A DNA stretch of 64,000 bases from Micromonospora profundi (GCF_011927785.1 NZ_JAATJK010000001.1:2790001-2854000), one strand, 5' to 3'. Counted from the first letter of the stretch, positions 25,760-33,787 are shown. Numbers and translations: made by a program. Notes: a model not told the origin generated them from the letters alone.

Positions 25760-26178
25760 CGTCGTGGTGTCCTCAGCAGTGCGACGACGTCCTGAAGTGC
25801 CTCGTTCATCTGGGCCATCTGTCGCAACGAACGGTCCTGCACCTCCTGGAGCCCTCCGGCCAGGCTGTCGAGTTCCACGGCAGGAAGCTCGGGCTGGTGA
25901 CTGCCGAGGTCGTCGAGCGCCGCGTTGACCGCCGCCCTGACATGCTCCATCAGATCCTGCGCCGGCAACCGCATCAGCCTCGGGTCGACAGTCAGCTCGT
26001 CGACGCGCCCGCCGCGAACCGCCGCCCGAACCTGGCCGTCGAGCGCCTCGCCGTGACCGACGGGCTGTTCGTCGTCGGCCGGCGCCTCGCCCGAGGTGCG
26101 GGAACGCGCCGCCTCCAGGGCCTGTCGCGTCTCGCTGAGCAGAGCGTCCAGACCGGTCAGGTGAGCATCGTTCGGCAC
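25756..26178 (-). CDS. YbaB/EbfC-like protein of the second cassette
   Basis: The product is 140 residues from a GTG start. The first half is helical and acidic with a low-complexity patch (SGEAPADDEQPVGHGEAL). Beta-strand-like segments (VRAAVRGGRVDELTVDPRLMRL) follow, and then AQDLMEHVRAAVNAALDDL. The second-half motif (strand, then Q-D-L-x-x-x-V-x-x-A-V-N-A-A) is the YbaB signature. It is co-encoded with a WXG100 protein, as in the first cassette at 13192, which supports a shared design. The C-terminal helix (LAGGLQEVQDRSLRQMAQMNEAL) could dimerise. It is the first gene of the cassette proper. Confidence 0.7.
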   Translation of the reverse strand: MPNDAHLTGLDALLSETRQALEAARSRTSGEAPADDEQPVGHGEALDGQVRAAVRGGRVDELTVDPRLMRLPAQDLMEHVRAAVNAALDDLGSHQPELPAVELDSLAGGLQEVQDRSLRQMAQMNEALQDVVALLRTPRR

Positions 26179-26269
26179 AGCACCGAAAAATACCAGCCGA
26201 ACACCATCCGTGATGACCCGCCGAAGCGCCCCATGGACGCTGACCTAGCGTTGCACCGAACCGATCCGG

Positions 26270-26521
26270 TCACCGGCGCAGGCGGCGCGAGCACTCACCG
26301 TCGTGCCCGTCGCGCAGGAGGCAACGTCGACCGCCCGGCAGACGTAGATCGCAGAACACCCGGTGGCGCAGGAACTGCGCGTCCTCTTCGGAGACAGTGG
26401 TCTCCCCCGGGTCCGCCATCGGCAGTACAAGCATCCAGCGACCGACCACCCGGGCCAGGCGCTGCGCGGCAGGCAGGTCGGCGGCCACGACGGGCAGGTG
26501 GATGACGTACCGCTGGCTCAT
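26270..26521 (-). CDS. Small hypothetical protein
   Basis: The product is 83 residues. The beginning MSQRYVIHLPVVAADLPAAQRLARVVGRWM looks like a beta-alpha unit. A Cys/His-containing end follows (VFCDLRLPGGRRCLLRDGHDGECSRRLRR), with three Cys and two His that might bind metal. The ATG overlaps the stop of the DivIVA-like gene (ATGA), so the two are co-translated. Its stop is 91 bp before the YbaB-like gene of the toxin cassette on the same strand, so it may share that transcript. No family is recognised. Confidence 0.6.
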   Translation of the reverse strand: MSQRYVIHLPVVAADLPAAQRLARVVGRWMLVLPMADPGETTVSEEDAQFLRHRVFCDLRLPGGRRCLLRDGHDGECSRRLRR

Positions 26522-26820
26522 CGGTTGCGGTCCCGGTCGTTGCGAGCGCGGGCCTGCTCGGTCTGCCAGCGGCGCAGCGCGTGCTTGATCCGGGCGGTTT
26601 CGAGGCGACTCTCGGCGAGAGCGGCGTAGACGGCGGCCATGTCGCCCGCGACCCGGTCGAGGAAGGCGTACACGTCGTCGGGGTTCAAACCGCGACGTCC
26701 GAGCCCGGTCGGCGCGAAGCGGCGCTCACGCACCTGCCACGGCAACAGACTGGTGTACGCGCCGGAGCGGTACGTCGTACCACCGCTCGCCGGCTCTGGT
26801 CGCTGGTTTCTGGCGCTCAT
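26518..26820 (-). CDS. DivIVA-domain protein
   Basis: The product is 100 residues from the ATG at 26820 (MSARNQRPEP). After a short disordered start it has RERRFAPTGLGRRGLNPDDVYAFLDRVAGDMAAVYAAL, the DivIVA membrane-curvature motif (F-x-x-x-x-x-G-x-x-x-x-D-V-x-x-F-L). A coiled coil with basic residues follows (RIKHALRRWQTEQARARN). Full DivIVA/Wag31 proteins are longer; short members such as this occur beside plasmid-type or secretion genes in actinomycetes. It could place its partners at the cell pole or new septa. It heads the minus-strand run that leads into the second toxin cassette. Confidence 0.75.
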   Translation of the reverse strand: MSARNQRPEPASGGTTYRSGAYTSLLPWQVRERRFAPTGLGRRGLNPDDVYAFLDRVAGDMAAVYAALAESRLETARIKHALRRWQTEQARARNDRDRNR

Positions 26821-26970
26821 GTCTGCCTGCCTTCCCGGCGCGCAGGGCGGAGGTGTTCGGGGAAGCACGGCGGCCGTTCGGGGGGACCAAACAGCCGCCG
26901 CGCTGTGATCAGTCTGCGACACTCCGCAGTAGAAATGCAACGTTCCATGCCGCGATTTCGCTGTTATGCA

Positions 26971-26999
26971 TTGACTTTCTTTGCTGAAACCCGTAGGAG
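26971..26999 (+). promoter_or_regulatory. Predicted vegetative promoter for the XRE/DUF397 pair
   Basis: TTGACT (26971-26976) is followed after 17 bp by TAGGAG (26994-26999), a fair match to the actinobacterial housekeeping consensus. The local sequence is unusually AT-rich for this window. The predicted transcript start is about 27006, giving a 45-base leader before the ATG at 27051. Confidence 0.45.
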
Positions 27000-27050
27000 T
27001 TGCAGGAGCAGGTCACGCAGTGTTGCGTGATGGAACCAGGGAGTGTGTAG

Positions 27051-27938
27051 ATGCCCGACGACATCGGATCGACAGTCCCGCGTCGGCAACTCGGCCGGCT
27101 GCTTCGGCAGTTCCGCAACGAGGCCGGAGTGACGCTCGACGCCGCTGCAGAGGCCCTCGAGTACAGCCGGCAGAAGATCTGGCGCCTCGAATGTGGCCAA
27201 GGCTCGGTCCGGGTCCTCGACGTCAAGGCCATGTGCGAGCTGTACGGGGTGTCACCCGAGATGACCGACGCGATGCGCGGGCTCGCCGCCGAGACGAAGT
27301 CGAAGGGCTGGTGGCACGCGTACGGCGACGCGGTGCCGAACTGGTTCGAGCTGTACGTGGGGCTCGAATCCGCCGCCTCCCGGCTCAGAGGCTTCGACGA
27401 GTCCCTGATCCCTGGCATCCTGCAGACCAAGGGTTATGCCGACTCGCTGTTCCGGCTTGGCCGGATGCTCAGTGACGAGGAGCGGGAGCGCGCCGTCCAG
27501 GTGAGGATCCAGCGGCAAGCACTCCTCACCCGGCGGCTCCCGGCGGCGCCACGGCTGGAGTCGGTGCTGTCCGAAGCTGTACTTCGACGAACGGTCGGTG
27601 GCCCGAGCGTCATGACCGCTCAACTCGACCGTCTGGTCGAACTATCGGAGGCACCGAACGTGTCAGTCCGAGTGCTGCCATTGGCGGCGGGACCACAGCC
27701 CGGCGCGGTCGCTGGCACCTTCATGATCCTCGACTTCCCCGCGACCAAAGGCGGTAGAACAGCCCCGGAGCCGTCGGTCATCTACAGCGAGTCGCTGACC
27801 GGTGCGCTCTACCTCGACAAGCCCGAAGAGTTGGCCGCTTACGAGCGGGTCTGGAGAGGGCTGGATGCAATGGCCCTCGGCGAGGCAGAATCGAAGGACA
27901 TGATCAAGAGGATTTCCGGGGAGATGCGGCATGACTGA
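27051..27938 (+). CDS. XRE-family regulator with DUF5753 domain
   Basis: The product is 295 residues. The helix-turn-helix lies at about 12-70 (LGRLLRQFRNEAGVTLDAAAEALEYSRQKIWRLECGQ). The rest is DUF5753, with the typical segment WFELYVGLESAASRLRGFDESLIPGILQT and the VRVLPLAAGPQPG strand. This pairing with a downstream DUF397 gene is one of the most frequent two-gene modules in Streptomyces and Micromonospora, related to the BldB/WhiJ/AbaA-orfA group. The DUF397 start overlaps this stop by 8 bp. The regulator probably binds near its own promoter, and the small partner modulates it. Confidence 0.92.
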   Translation: MPDDIGSTVPRRQLGRLLRQFRNEAGVTLDAAAEALEYSRQKIWRLECGQGSVRVLDVKAMCELYGVSPEMTDAMRGLAAETKSKGWWHAYGDAVPNWFELYVGLESAASRLRGFDESLIPGILQTKGYADSLFRLGRMLSDEERERAVQVRIQRQALLTRRLPAAPRLESVLSEAVLRRTVGGPSVMTAQLDRLVELSEAPNVSVRVLPLAAGPQPGAVAGTFMILDFPATKGGRTAPEPSVIYSESLTGALYLDKPEELAAYERVWRGLDAMALGEAESKDMIKRISGEMRHD

Positions 27939-28137
27939 CCTGACCGGCGCCGTCTGGCGCAAGAGCACCCGCAGCGGCGACAACGGCGGCGCGTGTGTCG
28001 AGGTCGCTACCACCCTCCCCGATGTGGTCGCTGTCCGCGATTCGAAGAACACCGAAGGGCCGGCACTCCGCTTCGATCGATCCAGCTGGCAACTGTTCAC
28101 AGCGGCGGTCAAGTCTGCTGCTCTCCCCGGCTTCTGA
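27931..28137 (+). CDS. DUF397 domain protein
   Basis: The product is 68 residues. It has the diagnostic WRKSTRSGDNGGACVEVA start (W-x-K-S-x-x-S-x-x-x-G-x-C-V-E-V-A) and VVAVRDSKNTEGPALRFDRSSWQLF. It overlaps the XRE regulator by 8 bp and would be translated with it. DUF397 proteins act as partners, possibly antagonists, of the adjacent XRE protein in the WhiJ-type systems of streptomycetes. Some such pairs behave like toxin-antitoxin modules; that behaviour is not shown here. Confidence 0.93.
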   Translation: MTDLTGAVWRKSTRSGDNGGACVEVATTLPDVVAVRDSKNTEGPALRFDRSSWQLFTAAVKSAALPGF

Positions 28138-28200
28138 GTGCACATCGGCGCTCCTGGCACGCTGCCAGCCGAGGATACGGCGCCTGCGATGCTTCAGGTC

Positions 28201-28536
28201 ATGGATGAATTGACGAGTCGCGTCCGGGCGTTCGCAGAAGAGCGGGACTGGCAGCAGTTCCACACGCCCAAGAACCTGGCCATGGCCCTCGCGGGCGAGG
28301 TGGGCGAACTGATTGCCGAATTCCAGTGGCTGACACCTGAGCAGTCCGCGGTTGTTATGTCCGACCCGAACGCCGGTAGCCGGGTGAAAGCCGAGATGGG
28401 CGACGTGATGATCTACCTGACCCGGCTGGCCGATGTGCTCGGCGTCGATCTGATAGAGGCGGCCCTGACCAAGCTGGAGGATTCAGCCCGCCGCTACCCG
28501 GTGGACCAGGCTCGCGGTTCGGCGGTAAAGCGATAG
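28201..28536 (+). CDS. MazG-like nucleotide pyrophosphohydrolase
   Basis: The product is 111 residues from the ATG at 28201 (MDELTSRVRAF); the open frame reaches back to 28138, but that leader is not conserved-looking. The metal-binding helices are GEVGELIAEFQWL (Glu-x-x-Glu type) and AEMGDVMIYLTRLADVLG (Glu-x-x-Asp), giving the four-helix all-alpha NTP pyrophosphatase fold of the MazG/dCTPase (RS21-C6-like) group. It should hydrolyse a noncanonical or excess (d)NTP to the monophosphate. Related enzymes appear in stress and antiphage settings by depleting nucleotides. It stands between the XRE/DUF397 module and a nuclease-helicase gene on the same strand. Confidence 0.9.
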   Translation: MDELTSRVRAFAEERDWQQFHTPKNLAMALAGEVGELIAEFQWLTPEQSAVVMSDPNAGSRVKAEMGDVMIYLTRLADVLGVDLIEAALTKLEDSARRYPVDQARGSAVKR

Positions 28537-28672
28537 GAAGGGCCAATGTCGGCATGGCGTTGAGTTGATCTCTTCGCTACAGTCCTTGCCGTAGAAGCGC
28601 GTCACGACGGGCTTCCGGTGATTACCGGACACGCCCCCATGCGCACGATCACTTCGTGCTGCCCGGGGGCAA

Positions 28673-30577
28673 GTGTTGTCAGCGTTCCGTACGTCCGCCG
28701 ATGGTCTGCTGCGCCTGGTTGGCAGCGGCGTTCTTGAAGACCGGATCGTGGAGCAGATCGGTCGGAACGTGAGCCCGGCAGAACGCCGCGCGTGGTCGCG
28801 CAGCCTCGGGGTGCTGGGGCAGGATCTCGCTGACGCCGGTCTGGGCCAGGTCGAGATGCTGGTCGAATACCAGCTTCCACTGACCAGCAAGCGGGTCGAC
28901 GTGGTGCTCGCCGGCGTCGACCCGCGAACGGCCGAGGACTCCTACGTCGTCGTGGAGTTGAAGCAGTGGTCCTACGCCGAGACGTACGACGGCGCTGAGA
29001 ACCTTGTGGCAGTGGAGCACGCGCGAGGCCCGAGACTGCATCCGGGCGTCCAGGTCGAGGGTTACTGCGAGTACCTCACCGACTTTCTCGGAATTCTCGC
29101 CGAGCACCGGAATCCGGTGCTCGGCGTGGCGTACCTGCACAACGCCGTCGATCGCGACATCAGCGACCTGTTCGACCGCCCGGCAACCGAGCAGAGTCGG
29201 ATCTTCACAAAGCAGCGGCGGGGTCAGTTCCTCGCTTACCTGCGTAAGCATCTCGCCCCGAAATCAGGCGCTAACGCCGCCGACCGTTTTCTCACCAGCA
29301 CCGTCCGGCCGAGCCGGCACCTCCTGAGGTACGCCGCGCAGGAGCTGAAGGATCGATCGCATTTCACATTGCTGGACGATCAACGCGTGGCGTACGAGTT
29401 GGTTCTGCACGCTGTCGAGCGTGCCCGATCGGCGGATCGCAAATCGGTAGTGGTCGTCTCCGGTGGGCCCGGTAGCGGCAAGAGCGTGATCGCGCTGTCG
29501 GTGCTGGGCGAGTTGGCACGCCAGAACCGTTCCGTTATGCACGCAACGGGCTCGCGGTCGTTCACACAGACCTTGCGACGATACGCTGGCAAGGGCTCGA
29601 CCCGATTGAAGAACCTGTTCGGCTACTTCAACAGCTTCATGTCCGCCGAGCGTAACGGTCTGGACGTGCTGATCTGCGACGAAGCGCACCGCATCCGGGA
29701 GACCTCTGTCAACCGGTACACCCCGAAAGCGAAGCGCGACAAAGCTCGTCCGCAGATCGACGAACTCATCGCCGTCGCCCGGGTTCCGGTCTTTCTGCTC
29801 GATGAGCACCAGGTGGTGAAGCCCGGCGAGCTGGGCAACGTCGACGTCATCTCGTCGTACGCGAAGCAGCTCAACCTTGATGTCGAGGTGGTGTCGCTGC
29901 ACAGCCAGTTCCGCTGCGGCGGCAGCGAAGCGTACGAGCGATGGGTTGTTGACCTGCTCGGCCTCGACGGCGGCGAGCCGACGATCTGGACCGGCGACGG
30001 GAGGGTCGACCTGGGTCTCGCGGAGTCGCCCGAGGAGTTGGAAGCCTTCCTCGCCGGAAAGCAGGCGGCCGGCGTGACGGCGCGGATGTCCGCCGGGTAC
30101 TGCTGGCCCTGGAGCGATCCACGCCCGGACGACACCCTGGTACCGGACGTGCAGGTCGGCGGCTGGTCTCGCCCCTGGAACGTCAAGAGCGACCGCAGCG
30201 TCGGGGAAGCACCAGGCAGCGCGTTCTGGGCCACCGACCCGAACGGCTTCGGCCAGGTGGGCTGCGTCTACACCGCGCAGGGCTTCGAGTACGACTGGTC
30301 GGGCGTCATCATGGGGCCGGACCTTGTGGCTCGGGAGGGGCGTCTGGTCGCGCGACGCGAGGAGTCGAAGGATCCGGCGTTTCGGAATCGCAAGTCGGTC
30401 AGCGATGCCGAAGCGGAACTGCTGATCCGCAACACCTACAAGGTCCTCTTGACCCGCGGAATGCAGGGCACGATCGTCTACTCCACTGATCCCGAGACAC
30501 GGGAGTACCTCGCCTCACTGGTCAAGGTGGTCCGTCCGGTCGAGACGGTCTACGAGGCGACCGGCGACCTCAGCTGA
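28673..30577 (+). CDS. DUF2075 DNA/RNA helicase with N-terminal PD-(D/E)XK nuclease-like domain
   Basis: The product is 634 residues from a GTG. The N-terminal 200 residues show a nuclease-like core: VEYQLPLTSKRVDVVLAG (Asp76) and YVVVELKQWS (Glu95 and Lys97), the D-(E)xK triad of PD-(D/E)XK enzymes. The DUF2075 ATPase follows, with Walker A GGPGSGKS (264-271), Walker B LICDEAHR (Asp336-Glu337), a sensor-like FLLDEHQVV, and late motifs FEYDWSGVI and VLLTRGMQGTIVY. This arrangement is seen in stand-alone genes in bacterial defence and stress loci. The substrate is unknown, but nucleic acid is very likely. About 300 bp without a gene separates it from the next gene. Confidence 0.9.
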   Translation: MLSAFRTSADGLLRLVGSGVLEDRIVEQIGRNVSPAERRAWSRSLGVLGQDLADAGLGQVEMLVEYQLPLTSKRVDVVLAGVDPRTAEDSYVVVELKQWSYAETYDGAENLVAVEHARGPRLHPGVQVEGYCEYLTDFLGILAEHRNPVLGVAYLHNAVDRDISDLFDRPATEQSRIFTKQRRGQFLAYLRKHLAPKSGANAADRFLTSTVRPSRHLLRYAAQELKDRSHFTLLDDQRVAYELVLHAVERARSADRKSVVVVSGGPGSGKSVIALSVLGELARQNRSVMHATGSRSFTQTLRRYAGKGSTRLKNLFGYFNSFMSAERNGLDVLICDEAHRIRETSVNRYTPKAKRDKARPQIDELIAVARVPVFLLDEHQVVKPGELGNVDVISSYAKQLNLDVEVVSLHSQFRCGGSEAYERWVVDLLGLDGGEPTIWTGDGRVDLGLAESPEELEAFLAGKQAAGVTARMSAGYCWPWSDPRPDDTLVPDVQVGGWSRPWNVKSDRSVGEAPGSAFWATDPNGFGQVGCVYTAQGFEYDWSGVIMGPDLVAREGRLVARREESKDPAFRNRKSVSDAEAELLIRNTYKVLLTRGMQGTIVYSTDPETREYLASLVKVVRPVETVYEATGDLS

Positions 30578-30875
30578 TCTCCCCGGCTGTGCTCACGGGA
30601 TGGCCGGGATCCCCCGCCACGGCGTCGAAGTTGCGCATGGTGGAACTGTCGTAGCCAGTGGCAGTGCTGTTCGGCCGGCGGTACAAGGGATATCGCCTTG
30701 TCTTACCAGCCTGGATACGGATCTGACCGCCCGCAGCCGCCGATCTCGGCGCACTAGACCTGTTCAGCCACTAGCGTCTGGACACTTTGCGGCATGAGGT
30801 GTCGCTCCGGTTGACCCGGGGTGACCGCATTGACACGTATTGTTTGCTCCCGTTGCCGATCATGAAGGATGTGGG

Positions 30876-32486
30876 ATGGCGCCTGAGGCCGACGGATCCG
30901 AGAACGAACTCTCCGTACCAGCTGATCACGGCCCCGATACCACTGTGCCGCATGGCGAGGACCCGGTGGTCAGCCTGGTCGAGATCGAGCCGGGCGTGGC
31001 CGTACTCTTCGCCGACCAGCCGCCCGTCGGCTTGGACCTGATCCCTTTCGGGATGATGAGCTCCCAAGCAAACCAGGGCCTGACCGACAAACTCGCGATG
31101 GCCTCCGGCATCGCCAATCTGGCGGCACAGGGTGCTCAGGGTCTGACCACCGTGCAAGGGCTGGTGCGTCTGGCACCCGAGACTCTGCAGGCACTCAAGA
31201 CCGCGCAACCGATGACGTCGGGCGGCTGGAACCTGGGGTCGCTCGTCACGAGCAACGGAAAGATCGCCGCCTCCGTGCGCTGGGCGCCCGTGACAGGGGC
31301 GCAGACCGCATCCATACTCTCCGCCCTCGGGCCGGCCGCCGCGCTCCTGGCCCTACAGGTGCAGTTGGCGTCGATCTCGCGTCGTATCGACGAGAACGTC
31401 CAACTCACCCGTGACGTTCTCCAAGCGCTGCACGAGGATCAGTGGACGACACTTCTCGGCCTGCACGAGACGACGATGCGTGCGGTACGAGAGTCCCAGG
31501 CGGCGGGCACTGTCAACGACCACATCTTCGCCTCCATCGCCACCAGGGACGCAGATCTCCGCAAACAGCGGCTCCTCTTCCGGTCCCTCGTCCGCGGGCA
31601 CATCAAGGCACTCGACACCGACGGGCAGAGCCGTCGCGCCCACATCCAGAAGAACATCGAGCAGATTCTCGCCGACACGCACGGCATGCTCATGGCGGAG
31701 TGGTCCTGGTATCGCTCTCAGGTGCTGCGCGCCGGTCACATCAGCCGCGACGAGGCGGACGCTGCCGAAAACGAGCGACTTCTGGCCGAGTTGGTCGCTG
31801 ACACTCAGCGCGAGCACACCTCAGCCATGGACGAGGTGTCGAATCTTCTCGCCGACCTCGAACGTCAGTGTCGCTTGATCGCCGAACTCCCGGCTGAACG
31901 CAGTCTGCCGTTCACGGCCAAGCGTCAGAGCATCCGCGACAGCGTCCGCATGGCTGAGGCGTTGGCCGAGCGGGTAGCGGCCCTCCGCAACCGTGCTCAC
32001 ACGCAACCTGCACCACTGGATCCGCCAGTCACGGTGTTCAGTGATGCTGTGCCGGACGAACTGCTGCGGATCCTCCGTTGGATCGTGCCCGGCGGGGAGC
32101 CCTTGCTGGCCATCGCCGATGTCAACCTCGACCGCCTCGTCGGCGAGGACGCCTACCTTGGAGTGACACCCGAGCGCTTCTTCATCTCCGCGCAGAATGC
32201 CGTGCGCAAGCAGGGCACGATCGAGCGCGAGTTCCCGCTCTCGGAGATTCGCTACGTACGGTTCCGCGAGCGCGACAAGCGCGGCCCCGTTCTGGACGTC
32301 ATCACCACGGACGAGAACATCAGGCTCACCTTCGACGACTGGGCGGGCAAGGGGAAAGGGCTGGACGACGCCCAGCGTCTCGGCAATCTCCTGGCCGCAG
32401 CGATGGATCTGCCCGAAAGCGAGCGGCGTACCGACCCTCTGCTGATCGGTGAGTCCCCGACGAGGGAGGCCATCGCCGCTAGCTGA
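30876..32486 (+). CDS. Large helical protein with C-terminal PH-like domain, function unknown
   Basis: The product is 536 residues from the ATG at 30876, with AAGGATG upstream. The acidic, disordered first 35 residues are followed by small-residue-rich helical stretches with moderately hydrophobic parts (ASGIANLAAQGAQGL; ILSALGPAAALLALQVQLASISRRI near 140-165) that may touch or insert into membranes. Long helical and coiled regions fill 165-385. The final 120 residues resemble a bacterial PH domain (YLGVTPERFFISAQNAV, then FPLSEIRYVRFRERDKRGPVLDVIT). Upstream there is a TTGACA box but no matching -10 box. No enzymatic motif is seen. The order of a hydrophobic helical pair, coiled coil and PH-like domain could suit a membrane-associated effector, which is inference. 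Confidence 0.8.
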   Translation: MAPEADGSENELSVPADHGPDTTVPHGEDPVVSLVEIEPGVAVLFADQPPVGLDLIPFGMMSSQANQGLTDKLAMASGIANLAAQGAQGLTTVQGLVRLAPETLQALKTAQPMTSGGWNLGSLVTSNGKIAASVRWAPVTGAQTASILSALGPAAALLALQVQLASISRRIDENVQLTRDVLQALHEDQWTTLLGLHETTMRAVRESQAAGTVNDHIFASIATRDADLRKQRLLFRSLVRGHIKALDTDGQSRRAHIQKNIEQILADTHGMLMAEWSWYRSQVLRAGHISRDEADAAENERLLAELVADTQREHTSAMDEVSNLLADLERQCRLIAELPAERSLPFTAKRQSIRDSVRMAEALAERVAALRNRAHTQPAPLDPPVTVFSDAVPDELLRILRWIVPGGEPLLAIADVNLDRLVGEDAYLGVTPERFFISAQNAVRKQGTIEREFPLSEIRYVRFRERDKRGPVLDVITTDENIRLTFDDWAGKGKGLDDAQRLGNLLAAAMDLPESERRTDPLLIGESPTREAIAAS

Positions 32487-32557
32487 TCGGTCCTTCGCCG
32501 GAACGTGCGGCTCGTGCCGGTAGGGTCCAGGCACGGGCGACGAAAGGCGGACCAACC

Positions 32558-33394
32558 ATGGCGATTCCCCATCTGACGGCTGGTGACGGCACGTCGTTGC
32601 CGGCGATCGGACTCGGCACGTACCAGCTGAACGGCTCGGCGGGGGTCGACGCGATCGGTCAGGCGATCCGGGCGGGCTACCGGTTGATCGACTCGGCGGT
32701 GAACTACGAGAACGAGGGTGCGGTGGGTCGGGCCGCCCGTTCGGCGGGCGACGTGCGGGACGAGTTGGTCGTGACCTCGAAGCTGCCGGGGCGGCACCAC
32801 CGCTTCGACGAGGCGCTGACCACCATCGAGGAGAGTGTGTTCCGCACGGGCCTCGACCGGATCGACCTGTATCTCATCCACTGGCCCAACCCGAAGGTCG
32901 GCCTGTACGTGCAGGCGTGGCGAGCACTGATCGAAGCCCGCGAGCGTGGCCTGGTCCGGAACATCGGTCTGTCCAACTTCCTGCCCGAGCACATCGACCG
33001 CCTGGTGGCCGAGACCGGGGTCGCCCCGCTGGTCAACCAGATCGAGGTGCATCCGTACTTCCCGCAGCAGCAGGCGATCGACTATCACCGGGCGCAGGGG
33101 ATCCTCGTGCAGGCGTGGAGCCCGTTGGGCCATGGCAACGACGTGCAGCAGCACCCGACGGTCGTGGACATCGCGTCCGCACACGGCATCAGCCCGGCGC
33201 AGGCCATTCTCGCCTGGCACCTGGCCCGCCAGGTGATCCCGCTGCCCAAGGCCGCCTCCCCGCAGCGGCAGGCGGAGAACCTGGACGTCTTCGGCATCAA
33301 GCTCAGCGACGCGGAGGTCGAGGCCATCACGGCGCTGGGCCGCCCCGACGGGCGTCTCGCTGACCAGGACCCGGCGGTGTACGAGGAGTTCTGA
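32558..33394 (+). CDS. Aldo/keto reductase
   Basis: The product is 278 residues and full length for the AKR superfamily (2,5-diketo-D-gluconate reductase-like group). The catalytic tetrad is in place: Asp45, Tyr50 (DSAVNYENE), Lys75 (VVTSKLPG) and His108 (YLIHWPNP). The signature GLVRNIGLSNF and the cofactor-binding IPLPKAASPQRQAEN segment near the C-terminus indicate NADPH use. GAAAGGCGG lies upstream of the ATG. It should reduce carbonyl compounds in the cytoplasm, and the physiological substrate is not evident. It is monocistronic, followed by nearly 400 bp of noncoding repeats. Confidence 0.94.
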   Translation: MAIPHLTAGDGTSLPAIGLGTYQLNGSAGVDAIGQAIRAGYRLIDSAVNYENEGAVGRAARSAGDVRDELVVTSKLPGRHHRFDEALTTIEESVFRTGLDRIDLYLIHWPNPKVGLYVQAWRALIEARERGLVRNIGLSNFLPEHIDRLVAETGVAPLVNQIEVHPYFPQQQAIDYHRAQGILVQAWSPLGHGNDVQQHPTVVDIASAHGISPAQAILAWHLARQVIPLPKAASPQRQAENLDVFGIKLSDAEVEAITALGRPDGRLADQDPAVYEEF

Positions 33395-33486
33395 GCGAAA
33401 CGCCGCAGCGCTCACTGTGCGGTTGGCCGATGGATGCGGCTGGGCAATTACCGAATGTGATGTCTGGGTGGGGCGGATGCCATGAG

Positions 33487-33534
33487 GAGCGTGATGACTG
33501 GGAGGTATCAATATTCCTCTGAGTCATCACGCTC
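33487..33534. repeat. 48-bp imperfect palindrome with perfect 13-bp arms
   Basis: GAGCGTGATGACT (33487-33499) pairs perfectly with AGTCATCACGCTC (33522-33534). Inside, GGAGG-type bases continue to pair with CCTC across small mismatches, so nearly all of the 48 bp can form one hairpin. It lies 93 bp after the aldo/keto reductase stop and has an AT-rich centre unlike its surroundings. It could terminate transcription, but no T-tract follows. The 33395-33787 interval holds no credible gene. Confidence 0.6.
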
Positions 33535-33627
33535 GTTGGCAGGACCGCCGCCAGCCGAGAGAACCCACCCGACGATCACGACCCGGTCGACGCGCGCGGG
33601 GCGAGGCGCACCGCGCAGGGCGACGCG

Positions 33628-33732
33628 CGACGCGCGACGCGCACGGGCCGACGCGCGACGCGCACGGCCCGACGCGCGACGCGCACGGCCCGACGCGCGA
33701 CGCGCACGGCCCGACGCGCGACGCGCACGCTT
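33628..33732. repeat. Tandem array of a 21-bp GC-rich unit, five copies
   Basis: The unit CGACGCGCGACGCGCACGGCC occurs at 33628, 33649, 33670, 33691 and 33712. The first copy has one change and the last is cut after 18 bases. Each unit itself contains the heptamer GCGCGAC, so the array has an inner 7-bp period. Because 21 is a multiple of three, all frames stay open, which creates spurious long ORFs on both strands. It ends 55 bp upstream of the SEC-C protein gene. Confidence 0.85.
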
Positions 33733-33787
33733 GGGCGTAACGGGTGATCTGCCGACGGTCCGGGGCACCCCGACGTAGCGTGAAGCC

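Noticed and set aside
24495..25928. 477-residue plus-strand ORF across the second toxin cassette
   Set aside because: The minus strand carries five coupled genes with recognisable ESX-type patterns; the plus frame has none.
30578..30875. Possible small gene between the DUF2075 helicase and the PH-ended protein
   Set aside because: Only a 65-codon open stretch without ribosome binding site; a TTGACA box near 30830 lacks a matching -10.
33482..33778. 98-residue plus-strand ORF rich in DARRARP repeats
   Set aside because: Open only because the 21-bp unit contains no stop; there is no ribosome binding site and the first part overlaps the palindrome.
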